Shown here: piece by piece, positions 1 to 7,759 of the stretch
Numbering within the stretch: the first letter of the stretch is position 1
Layout: each line of letters starts with the position of its first letter
The notes under the pieces: model-generated
Told to the model about the DNA's origin: nothing
Database searches by the model: none
What the model saw: only the letters and a program-made list of their open reading frames with translations
Program-made: the position numbers and the translations under genes
NCBI RefSeq assembly: GCF_030816235.1
Contig: NZ_JAUSXT010000001.1
Coordinates: forward strand, 2,790,001-2,854,000
Origin: Microbacterium sp. W4I4
Lineage (GTDB): Bacteria; Actinomycetota; Actinomycetes; Actinomycetales; Microbacteriaceae
Reading direction: 5' to 3'
Length of the DNA: 64,000 nt

Positions 1-1
1 C

Positions 2-154
2 CTGAACCGGGGGTATATTCGTCGGAACGGCAGTGGCAACGGAGCGAGTGCTGCCGATGGTGCAGACCCGATGCACGCGATCCGTGAAATCGGCATGTCT
101 GCAGCCCATCGGCTGCTCGAACAGGGAGCGGCCGACCTTCTCCCGCGAGAGTGA
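2..154 (+). CDS. hemC: Porphobilinogen deaminase (hydroxymethylbilane synthase), C-terminal fragment
   Basis: This is the 3' end of a gene that begins before the window. The open frame (codons starting at base 2) ends at TGA 152-154. The last residues read HRLLEQGAADLLPRE, which resembles the C-terminal helix of HemC (small-residue-rich, ending GAxxLL). HemC condenses four porphobilinogen units into hydroxymethylbilane in the cytosol. The identification rests on this tail and on being followed at once by hemD and hemB, the usual actinobacterial order. The first 20 or so codons are poorly conserved sequence and add nothing. Confidence 0.75.
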   Translation: MNRGYIRRNGSGNGASAADGADPMHAIREIGMSAAHRLLEQGAADLLPRE

Positions 155-159
155 TCCTG

Positions 160-957
160 ATGACTGCTTCCGAAACGAAAACGGCCCGGCCGCTGGACGG
201 CTGGCGCATCCTGGTGCCCCGTGGTGGCCCCTGGGGAGACGGCGTCGCCGCCAGTCTGCGCGCACAGGGCGCTGTGCCCGTGGTGGCCCCGCTGATCAAC
301 TTCGCCCCCACCACCGACCAGGATGCCCTGGACGCGGCGCTCGAGCGTCTGCAGGAGGGGCACTACGACTGGCTCACCGTCACCAGCGCGACCACGGTCG
401 ACGTGCTCTTCGCCCATCGGGTGGCGGTGCCCAAGCGCACCAAGATCGCCGCGGTCGGCGAGACCACGGCCGCAGCACTCCTGGCGGTCGGCTATGACGT
501 GGCCCTCGTTCCGGAGCTCGACAACTCGGCGGCGGGGATGGCGGATCAGATGATCGCGCTCGAGCCCGAGCCGCGGCGCGTCCTGTCGCTGCGCAGCGAG
601 ATCGCCAAGCCGGTCCTGTCGGTCATGCTCAACGACGCCGGACACGACGTCGACAGCGTCGTCGCCTACCGCACGGTGGGGGTGCCGGTCACGGAGCGCA
701 TCCGCCGCGACGTGGAGAACGGTCGCATCAATGCGATCCTCATCACCAGCGGCTCGGTCGCGGGTCAGGTTCGCGAGCAGTTCCCCGACATCCCCGACAG
801 CACACTGCTGGCGGCCATCGGACCGCGCACGGCCAAGGACGCCCGCAAGGCGGGTCTGCCGATCACGGCGGTCGCCGACCGGCAGACCGTCGATGCGCTC
901 ATCGAGACGGTGTCGCACTTCACCCTTCCTCACGCAGCGGACGAGTTCGCACCGTGA
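160..957 (+). CDS. hemD: Uroporphyrinogen-III synthase
   Basis: HemD cyclises hydroxymethylbilane with inversion of ring D to give uroporphyrinogen III. The 265-residue protein has the family's loosely conserved two-lobe layout: WRILVPRGGPWG at the N terminus, VTSATTVDVLF near residue 80, VGETTAAAL near 105, and ITSGSVAGQV plus IGPRTAKDA in the second lobe. The length is normal. A GTG at 151 overlaps the hemC stop, but the ATG at 160 has a GAGAG Shine-Dalgarno-like stretch eight bases upstream and gives the usual N terminus, so it is preferred. The stop overlaps the hemB start by four bases, so the genes are probably translationally coupled. Confidence 0.88.
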   Translation: MTASETKTARPLDGWRILVPRGGPWGDGVAASLRAQGAVPVVAPLINFAPTTDQDALDAALERLQEGHYDWLTVTSATTVDVLFAHRVAVPKRTKIAAVGETTAAALLAVGYDVALVPELDNSAAGMADQMIALEPEPRRVLSLRSEIAKPVLSVMLNDAGHDVDSVVAYRTVGVPVTERIRRDVENGRINAILITSGSVAGQVREQFPDIPDSTLLAAIGPRTAKDARKAGLPITAVADRQTVDALIETVSHFTLPHAADEFAP

Positions 958-1949
958 GCCGTTTTCCCCAGAGCCGGCTGCGTCGACTGCGGCAGTCCGC
1001 GCCGGTGCGGAACCTGGTGCGCGAGACCTCGCTCGAGGCCCGCCAGCTCGTGCTGCCTATGTTCGTGCGCGAGGGCCTGACCGAGCAGGCTCCGATCGGC
1101 TCCATGCCCGGCGTCGTGCAGCATTCGCTCGATTCACTGCGTGCGGCGGCCGTCGAGGCCGCCGAGGCGGGTGTCGGCGGTGTGATGCTGTTCGGTGTTC
1201 CCGAGGTGCGCGACGCGCAGGGATCCGGTGCCGATGATCCCGACGGCATCCTCAACGTGGCCACCGCGGCGCTCGTCGCCGAGGTGGGCGACGCTCTGGT
1301 CGTGCAGACCGATCTGTGCCTGGACGAGTTCACCGACCACGGTCACTGCGGTGTGCTGGCACCTTCGACAGGCTCAGGGACCCAGCCCTCGGTCGACAAC
1401 GACGCCACCCTGGACCGCTACCGCTCGATGGCTCTCGCACAGGCGCGCGCCGGATCGCACCTGCTCGGGCTCAGCGGCATGATGGACGGCCAGGTGGCCG
1501 CCCTCCGCGAGGCGCTGGACTCGGAGGGCTTCCAGGACACCCTGCTGCTGGCCTATTCGGCCAAGTACGCCAGCGCGTTCTACGGTCCCTTCCGCGAGGC
1601 CGTCGACTCGCAGCTGCAGGGCGACCGCCGCACGTACCAGATGGACCCCGGCAACCGGCGCGAGGGCGTGCGCGAAGCGCTGTTCGACGTGGACGAGGGT
1701 GCCGACATCGTGATGGTCAAGCCCGCGATGGGCTTCCTCGACGTGCTGCGCGAGGTGCGCGACGCCGTGGACGTGCCCGTGTGGGCGTACCAGGTGTCGG
1801 GCGAGTACGCGATGGTCGAGGCCGCCGCGGCCAACGGCTGGATCAACCGCGACGCGGCGATCCTGGAGTCGCTGATGTCGATCCGTCGCGCCGGTGCGGA
1901 TGCCGTGCTCACGTACTGGGCCGTCGAGGCCGCCCGCTGGCTGCGCTGA
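954..1949 (+). CDS. hemB: Delta-aminolevulinic acid dehydratase (porphobilinogen synthase)
   Basis: HemB joins two 5-aminolevulinate molecules into porphobilinogen. The 331-residue protein carries both active-site lysines: Lys204 in YSAKYASAFYGPFR and Lys256 in MVKPAMGFLDV. The metal/substrate region is DLCLDEFTDHGHCG. It starts at GTG 954, overlapping the hemD stop as GTGA. Just after that metal region (about residues 136-147) the protein reads APSTGSGTQPSV where family members usually have a shorter link before VDNDATL. This insert is encoded by an in-frame 21-bp copy of a repeat sequence (see 1362-1382). The fold and catalytic residues are otherwise intact, so the gene is expected to work. 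Confidence 0.95.
   Translation: MSRFPQSRLRRLRQSAPVRNLVRETSLEARQLVLPMFVREGLTEQAPIGSMPGVVQHSLDSLRAAAVEAAEAGVGGVMLFGVPEVRDAQGSGADDPDGILNVATAALVAEVGDALVVQTDLCLDEFTDHGHCGVLAPSTGSGTQPSVDNDATLDRYRSMALAQARAGSHLLGLSGMMDGQVAALREALDSEGFQDTLLLAYSAKYASAFYGPFREAVDSQLQGDRRTYQMDPGNRREGVREALFDVDEGADIVMVKPAMGFLDVLREVRDAVDVPVWAYQVSGEYAMVEAAAANGWINRDAAILESLMSIRRAGADAVLTYWAVEAARWLR
1362..1382 (+). repeat. 21-bp repeat element inserted in frame in hemB
   Basis: The first 20 bases are CCTTCGACAGGCTCAGGGAC. A variant matching 18 of 21 bases lies at 30117-30139, also inside a coding region and also in frame. It adds the residues PSTGSGT to HemB at a surface-loop position. Elements of this kind are, to my recollection, common in Microbacteriaceae intergenic DNA; that point is not checked here. 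Confidence 0.6.
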
Positions 1950-1990
1950 CGCTGCTCGGCGTGCCGGGCGCACCGGGCGCGCCCGCCGCT

Positions 1991-2116
1991 GCGGATGGAT
2001 TCCGCTGGTTCCCGGGCTGTCCTGCCGACGTTTTCCATCTGCGCAGGCGGGTGGCGGATGCTTTTCGCTGGTTCGCGGCCCGTTCCACATACGTTTTCCA
2101 TCCCCGAGCGGATGCT
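1991..2116. repeat. Imperfect 63-bp tandem repeat in the hemB-hemL gap
   Basis: Two diverged copies lie head to tail at 1991-2053 and 2054-2116. Anchors with identical 63-bp spacing are GCGGATG (1991, 2054), CGCTGGTTC (about 2003, 2066) and ACGTTTTCCAT (2028, 2091). On the minus strand each copy could encode a peptide beginning MENV, but no good ribosome site or extended reading frame supports translation. It lies upstream of the hemL promoter. Confidence 0.6.
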
Positions 2117-2147
2117 CAGCCACGAGCGCGCGCATAGCCGGCATCCG

Positions 2148-2153
2148 TAGGCT
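2148..2153 (+). promoter_or_regulatory. Leaderless promoter -10 box for hemL
   Basis: TAGGCT lies six bases before the hemL ATG at 2160, the TANNNT-N6-ATG spacing typical of leaderless actinobacterial transcripts. There is no Shine-Dalgarno sequence. No clear -35 box was seen. Confidence 0.55.
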
Positions 2154-2159
2154 GGACGC

Positions 2160-3482
2160 ATGACCGACCGCAATGACACCCTGTTCGACGCTGCCCGCTC
2201 GGTGATCCCGGGTGGGGTGAACTCGCCGGTCCGGGCCTACGGGTCGGTCGGCGGGACGCCGCGCTTCCTGGCATCCGCGAACGGCGCCAGGGTGACGGAT
2301 GCCGCGGGCCGCGAGTACATCGACCTGGTCGCCTCGTGGGGGCCGGCGCTGCTCGGTCACGCGCAGCCCGAGGTGGTGCGGGCGGTGCAGGATGCCGCCG
2401 TGCGCGGCCTGTCGTTCGGAGCTCCCACCGAGGGCGAGGTCGAGCTCGCCCGGGTGATCGCCGAGCGCGTGCGCGTCGGCGATGCGCGCCCGGTCGAGCG
2501 TGTGCGCCTGGTGTCGACCGGCACCGAGGCCACCATGACCGCCATCCGTCTGGCGCGCGGTGCGACCGGCCGCGACCTGCTGGTCAAGTTCGCCGGGCAC
2601 TATCACGGCCACTCCGACGGTCTGCTGGCCGCCGCCGGCTCCGGCGTGGCGACGCTCGCCCTGCCCGGCTCGGCCGGTGTGCCCGCGCCGATCGCCGCGC
2701 AGACCCTCGTCATCGACTACAACGATCCCGAGGCGCTGGCCGCCGTGTTCGCCGAGCACGGCGACCGCATCGCCGCGGTGATCGTCGAAGCCGCGTCCGC
2801 GAACATGGGCGTCGTCGCGCCGCTGCCCGGGTTCAACCGGCTGATCGCCGAGACCGCTCACGCGCACGGTGCTCTCATGATCCTCGACGAGGTGCTCACC
2901 GGCTTCCGCGTGCACCCCGCAGGCTACTGGGGTCTGCAGCAGGAGGCCGGGGAGCAGTACCTGCCCGACATCATCACCTTCGGCAAGGTCGTCGGCGGCG
3001 GGATGCCACTGGCCGCGCTCGGCGGCAGCGCGCAGGTCATGGACATGCTCGCACCGGTCGGCCCGGTGTACCAGGCGGGCACCCTGTCGGGGAATCCGCT
3101 GTCGGTCGCGGCTGGTCTGGCCACGCTGCGCCTCGCGACACCCGAGGTGTACGCGACGGTGGATGCCGCGGCATCCCGTCTCGCCGACGCGCTCGATGCG
3201 GCGCTGACGGATGCCGGCGTGGTGCACGCCGTGCCGCGCGCGGGCAGCCTGTTCGGCGTCGTCTTCGCCGCCGAGGCGCCGACCACGTACGCGCAGGCGC
3301 AGACCCAGGAGTCGTTCCGCTACGCACCGTTCTTCCATGCGATGCGCGAGCAGGGGATCGCCCTGCCCCCGAGCGTCTTCGAGGCGTGGTTCCTCACCGC
3401 CGCGCACGGCGAGGAGGAGCTCGCCGCGATCGAGGCGGCGCTGCCCGCGGCGGCTGCTGCGGCAGCATCCGCCACCGCCTGA
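2160..3482 (+). CDS. hemL: Glutamate-1-semialdehyde 2,1-aminomutase
   Basis: HemL isomerises glutamate-1-semialdehyde to 5-aminolevulinate, using PLP, in the C5 pathway. The 440-residue class III aminotransferase has the typical N terminus ([22 protein letters not shown]), [13 protein letters not shown] for phosphate binding, [10 protein letters not shown] with the cofactor-contacting Asp, and PLP Lys276 in [11 protein letters not shown]. The length is normal. It follows hemC-hemD-hemB but has its own leaderless-type promoter, and a rho-independent terminator follows it. The last 15 residues are an Ala-rich tail. Confidence 0.96.
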   Translation: MTDRNDTLFDAARSVIPGGVNSPVRAYGSVGGTPRFLASANGARVTDAAGREYIDLVASWGPALLGHAQPEVVRAVQDAAVRGLSFGAPTEGEVELARVIAERVRVGDARPVERVRLVSTGTEATMTAIRLARGATGRDLLVKFAGHYHGHSDGLLAAAGSGVATLALPGSAGVPAPIAAQTLVIDYNDPEALAAVFAEHGDRIAAVIVEAASANMGVVAPLPGFNRLIAETAHAHGALMILDEVLTGFRVHPAGYWGLQQEAGEQYLPDIITFGKVVGGGMPLAALGGSAQVMDMLAPVGPVYQAGTLSGNPLSVAAGLATLRLATPEVYATVDAAASRLADALDAALTDAGVVHAVPRAGSLFGVVFAAEAPTTYAQAQTQESFRYAPFFHAMREQGIALPPSVFEAWFLTAAHGEEELAAIEAALPAAAAAAASATA

Positions 3483-3497
3483 CCGCACCCGACTGTG

Positions 3498-3517
3498 CGA
3501 TCCCGCCTACGGGATCG
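3498..3517 (+). terminator. Rho-independent terminator after hemL
   Basis: A perfect 8-bp stem (CGATCCCG / CGGGATCG) with a CCTA loop, followed by TTGTTG. It begins 15 bases after the hemL stop. Confidence 0.65.
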
Positions 3518-3576
3518 TTGTCGCGTTGTGAGCAAGTCGCAGGCATCTTGCAGGGCGTCGCTGGCAGACTGGATCC

Positions 3577-4026
3577 ATGGTGACGCTCCTGCTGGATCAG
3601 ACACGACTCGAGGTCGTGCTGTCGCCGATCGAGCGCGCGTCGACCTTCCACCGGGAGAACCTGCACATCGTGCGGGAGCACATCACCCGGGTGCAGCTCA
3701 CCGACGACGCCTGGACCTGGCTGCGCGGCGTACCAGGACCCGGCACATACATTCCCGGCATCCTCGCCGCGGGCACCTGGAAAGGTGCCGGCACGACCGA
3801 TTTCGTGCTGATCCGCAAGCGTCGTCCGAGCGTCGTGATCGACCTCGAGGGCGACGCGCAGTACCAGCGGCTGATCTTCACCACCCGGCACGGTCTCGCC
3901 CTGACGCAGGCGCTGCGCCTGGAGGTCACCGACAAGCCCGAGGATGTCGTGGACATCGCCTCGACAGCGCCGGTGCCCGTCAGCAAGCCGCGTCAGCGAC
4001 CGGTCATCCGTCCGCGCCCGGCCTGA
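3577..4026 (+). CDS. Conserved hypothetical protein, beta-rich, about 149 residues
   Basis: Function is not recognised. The 149-residue soluble protein has no signal peptide or membrane segment. It is predicted mostly beta, with alternating hydrophobic strands (LEVVLSPIE, VQLTDDAWTWLRGV, DFVLIRKRRPSVVIDL, RLIFTTRHG). A central GPGTYIPGILAAGTWKGAG loop and the phrase VVIDLEGD suggest a PH-like barrel, but that is a guess. The ATG at 3577 has a CAGACT -10-like box six bases upstream, so the mRNA may be leaderless. The C terminus is a basic, Pro-rich tail (RQRPVIRPRPA). It is convergent with the ABC ATPase gene downstream. Confidence 0.7.
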   Translation: MVTLLLDQTRLEVVLSPIERASTFHRENLHIVREHITRVQLTDDAWTWLRGVPGPGTYIPGILAAGTWKGAGTTDFVLIRKRRPSVVIDLEGDAQYQRLIFTTRHGLALTQALRLEVTDKPEDVVDIASTAPVPVSKPRQRPVIRPRPA

Positions 4027-4047
4027 TCAGAACCGCCTCACGGGCGC

Positions 4048-4061
4048 TGCCTGATCAGGCA
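4048..4061. repeat. 14-bp perfect palindrome between convergent genes
   Basis: TGCCTGATCAGGCA sits in the 41-bp gap between the two stop codons. It may be a compact termination or protein-binding site. There is no loop or T-run, so a standard intrinsic terminator is unlikely. Confidence 0.35.
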
Positions 4062-4067
4062 TGCGCG

Positions 4068-6359
4068 TCAGCCCTGGTGGTGCTCGCCGTCGTGGTGCTC
4101 GTGAGCGTCGGCGCCCTCTTCGGGCTGGCCCTCTTCGGACTGGCCGTCTTCGGGCTGTGCGTCTTCGGACGGCTGGTCGGCCTCGTCTGAGGAGTGCTCG
4201 GCGTTCGGGGTGGACTCCTCGGCAGCCGCGTCGGCGGGGACGCGGCTGTAGGGGTAGTCCGGAGCCGGACCGTCGAAGAATCGGCTGGCGGCACTCGAGA
4301 GCGACGTGCGCATGGCGGCGAGATGCGGGTTGTCCTCCGCATCGTCCACAGCCGAGTCGTCGTCGTCATCGTTCGACAGCAGGGGAGCGAACACCTCGAT
4401 CGCCTCGGTCGCCGGAGACGTCGGCTCGGCGTCATCGCGGGAAGCGGATGCCGGGATGCCGGTGATCAGCTCCGTGAACGAGCCGGGGCTCTGCTGCGCG
4501 GGGATCGAGACGGCCTCGGTGGCGAGGGGCAGGACCCGGGTGGCGTCGAGATCCTCGGCGTCGTGCTCGGCGTCCTGGGCGGAGTCCTCGGGGCCTTCGT
4601 CCGCGGGGGACTCGTCGACGGGCTCGTCGGAGGAGTCGTCGGTGTCGGATGCAGCGTCGTCGGATGCCTCGCGCTCGACGGATGCGGGACGATTCCACAG
4701 GTTCGCGACGGCGGCGTGCAGAGGGTCGGCCTCGGGGGTCGAGTCGGTGTTCTCCTCGGACGGGGCATCCTCGTCGGTCTGCTTTGTCGCCTCGGGTGAC
4801 GTGTCCTCGGAAGCGTCGGCGTCGGCGGCGTCGTCGTCGGGCTGCTCGGTGTCCTCGTTGGGCTGCTCGGTGTCCTCGCCGGACTGCTCGGTGTCCTCGC
4901 CGGACTGCTCGGTGTCGTCTGACGGAGCGTCGGCGCTGTCCTCGGACGAAGCGTCGGCGTCCTCCTCGTCGGACGGAGCGTTCTCATCGGATGGATCGCC
5001 TTCGATGGGCGCCTCCTCCGAGATCGCTGCTGCGTCGGTCCCGCCTTCGGCCGGCTCGGCGTCGTCGGTGTCGGCGGCCGCGTCAGTCACAGGTGTGGCG
5101 GCCTCGTCCGCCACAGGGGCGGGTGCCTCGTCTTCATCCGCGGTGGGAGTCGCCGCCTCGACGGAGTCCTCGGCGCCGGCTTCGGGGGCATCGCCTTCCG
5201 CAGCGTCCGCAGCGTCCGCAGCATCCGCATCCGCATCGGCGGCATCCGCATCCGCATCCGCGGGAGCGGCGGTGTCAGCATCCGCCTCGACAGCGGCATC
5301 CGCCGATCCCGCAGCACCGCCCGCGACGACCGCAGCCGCCCCGGCGGTGGCGATCCCACTCGCGGCGACGGCCGTGTCGCCGGCCGTGTCGCCGACCGAG
5401 ACGCCGTCGTTCAGCGGGGCGTGCGCGACCGGGTTGGCGACCTGGTCGAGGCGGGGGCTGTCGGAGCGACGGCCGTAGACCAGGTCGAGGAAGACGTCCT
5501 CCAGGCTCGGGCCGCGCTGCTGCAGCACCGTCAGCGGCACCCCGGCCGCAGCGGTGATCGCACCGACGGCGGCGGCGTTCGAGTCGCGCACCGTGACGCC
5601 CGAGCGCAGGACATCGAAGTCGACCTTCGCTGCGGAGAGCGCCGTGATCAGCTGCGCGCGGTTCTCGGCATCCACGATCACCGCACCGCCCGCCGGGTCG
5701 GCGAGGTCCTCGATGCGGCCGGAGTACACCGAGCGCCCCTTCGAGAGCACCACGACGTTGTCGGCGACCTGCTCGATCTCGCTGAGCACGTGCGAGGACA
5801 GCAGCACCGTACGGCCCTCATCGGCCAGTCGGCGCATGAGCAGACGCATCCAGCGGATGCCCTCGGGGTCCAGACCGTTGGCCGGCTCGTCGAGCACGAG
5901 CACACCCGGATCGCCGAGCAGAGCGGATGCCACGGCCAGACGCTGACGCATGCCGAGCGAGTAGCTGCCCAGGCGCGTATCGGCATCCTCCTGCAGACCC
6001 ACCAGGCGCAGCACCTCATCGACCCGGGAGACGGGGATGCCGTTGCCCTTGGCCGCGATCAGCAGCTGGCGCGATGCGGTGCGACGCGGGCGGTACGCGG
6101 CCTCCTCGAGCACGGCGCCGACCGTGCGCAGCGGGTTGCGCAGCTCGGAGTACGAGGAGCCGCCGATCGTCGCGGTTCCCGAGGTGGGACGGATCTGTCC
6201 GAGCAGCATCCGCAGCGACGTGGTCTTGCCGGCCCCGTTGGGTCCGAGGAAGCCGGTGACGACACCGGGTTCGACGCGCACCGAGAGGTCGGCGACCGCG
6301 GTCACGGCGCCGTAGCGCTTCGTGATGCGGTTGAACTCGAGCACCTGTCCTTCGGGCAT
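4068..6359 (-). CDS. ABC transporter ATP-binding protein with a 460-residue acidic tail
   Basis: Residues 1-300 are a complete ABC-2-type ATPase: Walker A GPNGAGKTT (39-47), signature SLGMRQ (134-139), Walker B VLVLDEP (153-159), switch His in LLSSHVLSE. Such subunits drive export or membrane processes with a separate permease. Residues 300-763 are a low-complexity Asp/Glu/Ala/Ser tail with tandem heptads (DTEQSGE-type, four copies) and a His-rich end (HEHHDGEHHQG). A few less biased blocks break the tail (LHAAVANLWNR, RVLPLATEAV, HLAAMRTSLSSAASRFF), and these may be short interaction motifs. The ATG at 6359 has AGGAGAGG upstream. No permease gene is adjacent, which is unusual. The substrate is unknown. 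Confidence 0.85.
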   Translation of the reverse strand: MPEGQVLEFNRITKRYGAVTAVADLSVRVEPGVVTGFLGPNGAGKTTSLRMLLGQIRPTSGTATIGGSSYSELRNPLRTVGAVLEEAAYRPRRTASRQLLIAAKGNGIPVSRVDEVLRLVGLQEDADTRLGSYSLGMRQRLAVASALLGDPGVLVLDEPANGLDPEGIRWMRLLMRRLADEGRTVLLSSHVLSEIEQVADNVVVLSKGRSVYSGRIEDLADPAGGAVIVDAENRAQLITALSAAKVDFDVLRSGVTVRDSNAAAVGAITAAAGVPLTVLQQRGPSLEDVFLDLVYGRRSDSPRLDQVANPVAHAPLNDGVSVGDTAGDTAVAASGIATAGAAAVVAGGAAGSADAAVEADADTAAPADADADAADADADAADAADAAEGDAPEAGAEDSVEAATPTADEDEAPAPVADEAATPVTDAAADTDDAEPAEGGTDAAAISEEAPIEGDPSDENAPSDEEDADASSEDSADAPSDDTEQSGEDTEQSGEDTEQPNEDTEQPDDDAADADASEDTSPEATKQTDEDAPSEENTDSTPEADPLHAAVANLWNRPASVEREASDDAASDTDDSSDEPVDESPADEGPEDSAQDAEHDAEDLDATRVLPLATEAVSIPAQQSPGSFTELITGIPASASRDDAEPTSPATEAIEVFAPLLSNDDDDDSAVDDAEDNPHLAAMRTSLSSAASRFFDGPAPDYPYSRVPADAAAEESTPNAEHSSDEADQPSEDAQPEDGQSEEGQPEEGADAHEHHDGEHHQG
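4842..4925 (-). repeat. Four 21-bp tandem repeats encoding DTEQ heptads
   Basis: CTGCTCGGTGTC recurs at 4842, 4863, 4884 and 4905, a 21-bp period in the tail of the ABC ATPase gene. The array encodes four DTEQxxx units. Copy number could vary between strains by slippage. Confidence 0.75.
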
Positions 6360-6479
6360 GGCGACCTCTCCTGATCTGGGCAGTTCCCTCCATCTTCTCG
6401 GAAATCCCTGGGAATTCCTGCTTCACCTGCCGGAAATGGCTATCCTCACCCGCGAATCGGGGCAAATCGCGAAGCGGAG

Positions 6480-6485
6480 TAGCCT
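6480..6485 (+). promoter_or_regulatory. Leaderless promoter -10 box for the 3-hydroxyisobutyryl-CoA hydrolase gene
   Basis: TAGCCT lies seven bases before GTG 6493. It supports that start over the upstream in-frame ATGs at 6322 and 6436. Confidence 0.5.
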
Positions 6486-6492
6486 GACGATC

Positions 6493-7548
6493 GTGACCGA
6501 CGTCGAAGCTGCCACCGTCCTCGTCCGCACTGAGAACTCCCTCGGGCGGATAACTCTCAACCGTCCGCGGGCGATCAACGCCCTCGATCTGGACATGATC
6601 GAGCGGATCACCGCCGCGCTGAAGATGTGGATCGACGACATCGACATCGAGACGGTGCTCATCGACGGGGAGGGCGAGCGCGGGTTCTGCGCGGGTGGCG
6701 ACGTCCGCGCCCTGTACGAGCACATCACCGCAGGCCACCCGGGCGACATCGCCGAGTTCTTCCGCGCCGAGTACGCCATGAACGCCCTGATCGCCGAGTA
6801 CCCGAAGCCGGTCGTCGTCTTCGCCGACGGCATCACGATGGGCGGCGGCATCGGCCTGGCCGGGCACGCGTCCGTGCGGATCGTCACGGAACGCTCGAAG
6901 CTGGCGATGCCCGAGACGCGCATCGGCTTCACGCCCGACGTCGGCGGCACCTGGCTGCTGGGCCGGGCGCCCGGCCGGTTCGGGGAGTACTTCGGGCTGA
7001 CCGGACAGAGCATGACCGGAGCGGATGCCGTGCACCTCGGCTTCGCCGACCACTACGTGCCGTCGGAGAACCTCGACGGGCTGCGCGAGGCCCTGGCCTG
7101 GCGTGCGGATCCGGGGATCCCCAACGAGATGGTGCTGCTGTTCGACGAGACGCCGGAGCCGTCGGCGCTGATCGGTGCGCGGACGTGGATCGACGAGGTG
7201 TTCTCCGCGCCGACGGTCGGCGAGATCGTCGAGCGGCTGCGAGCATCCGATGCTCCGGATGCCGCCGCCACCCTCGCCCTGCTGGAGGAGCTGGCGCCCA
7301 CCGGGCTCGCCGTGACTCTGGACGCCGTGCGCGAGGCGCGCGAGATGCACAGCGTGCGCGAGGCGCTGGAGGGCGAGTACCGCCGGGTGATGTGGTTCGG
7401 ACTGCAGCCCGACATGGTGGAGGGCATCCGCGCGCAGCTGATCGACAAGGACCGCAACCCGAAGTGGCAGCCCGCGACCATCGCCGACCTGGGCGAGGAC
7501 CCGGGTGTCGGCGCGCGCGAGTTCGTGCCCGAGGTGCCGCTGTTCTGA
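6493..7548 (+). CDS. 3-hydroxyisobutyryl-CoA hydrolase (enoyl-CoA hydratase/isomerase superfamily)
   Basis: This cytosolic enzyme hydrolyses 3-hydroxyisobutyryl-CoA in valine breakdown. The 351-residue crotonase-fold protein has the HIBCH signatures rather than those of plain enoyl-CoA hydratases: GFCAGGDVRALYE, MGGGIGLAGH (oxyanion hole), MPETRIGFTPDVGG with the catalytic Glu, and a C-terminal RAQLIDKDRNPKWQP. The length suits HIBCH and is about 90 residues longer than a simple hydratase. The GTG at 6493 is chosen because the recognisable protein begins there (TDVEAATVLVRTEN) and a leaderless -10 box fits. It is divergent from the ABC ATPase gene. No other valine-pathway gene is adjacent, although a methylmalonate-semialdehyde dehydrogenase is at 33674. 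Confidence 0.85.
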   Translation: MTDVEAATVLVRTENSLGRITLNRPRAINALDLDMIERITAALKMWIDDIDIETVLIDGEGERGFCAGGDVRALYEHITAGHPGDIAEFFRAEYAMNALIAEYPKPVVVFADGITMGGGIGLAGHASVRIVTERSKLAMPETRIGFTPDVGGTWLLGRAPGRFGEYFGLTGQSMTGADAVHLGFADHYVPSENLDGLREALAWRADPGIPNEMVLLFDETPEPSALIGARTWIDEVFSAPTVGEIVERLRASDAPDAAATLALLEELAPTGLAVTLDAVREAREMHSVREALEGEYRRVMWFGLQPDMVEGIRAQLIDKDRNPKWQPATIADLGEDPGVGAREFVPEVPLF

Positions 7549-7560
7549 GGGGTGGCCCCG

Positions 7561-7724
7561 CTCGGCTCGTTCGCGGGGCGCAGATGGTTGCTTCCCGGTG
7601 GGTGATGCGGCGTGTTGCGCCCTGCGAAGCGAGGGGGTGCGGGTGGCGCAGCTCGCTCGGCTCGTTCGCGGGGCGCGAATGGTTGCTCCCCGGTGGGTGT
7701 TGCGGCGTGTTGCGCCCTGCGAAG
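7561..7724. repeat. Direct repeat, two 69-bp copies 95 bp apart
   Basis: Copies at 7561-7629 and 7656-7724 match at 65 of 69 bases, starting CTCGGCTCGTTCGCGGGGCG. They fill most of the 211-bp gap between two convergent genes. No coding potential is evident on either strand. They may be a duplicated intergenic element. Confidence 0.75.
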
Positions 7725-7759
7725 GGCGGGCGAATGCGCGGGCGGATGCCGCGCGCAGC

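Noticed and set aside
33..497. 154-residue plus-strand frame at the window start
   Set aside because: It overlaps the hemC end and hemD in another frame and is Arg/Gly-rich with no motif.
1374..3488. 704-residue minus-strand reading frame across hemB and hemL
   Set aside because: It is antisense to two clear enzymes, is Arg/His/Gly-rich as expected for a GC-rich shadow frame, and has no family motif.
4306..5478. Ser/Ala-rich 390-residue plus-strand frame over the acidic tail
   Set aside because: It is the reverse complement of Asp/Glu codons (GAC, GAG give Ser, Val, Leu runs) and has no independent support.
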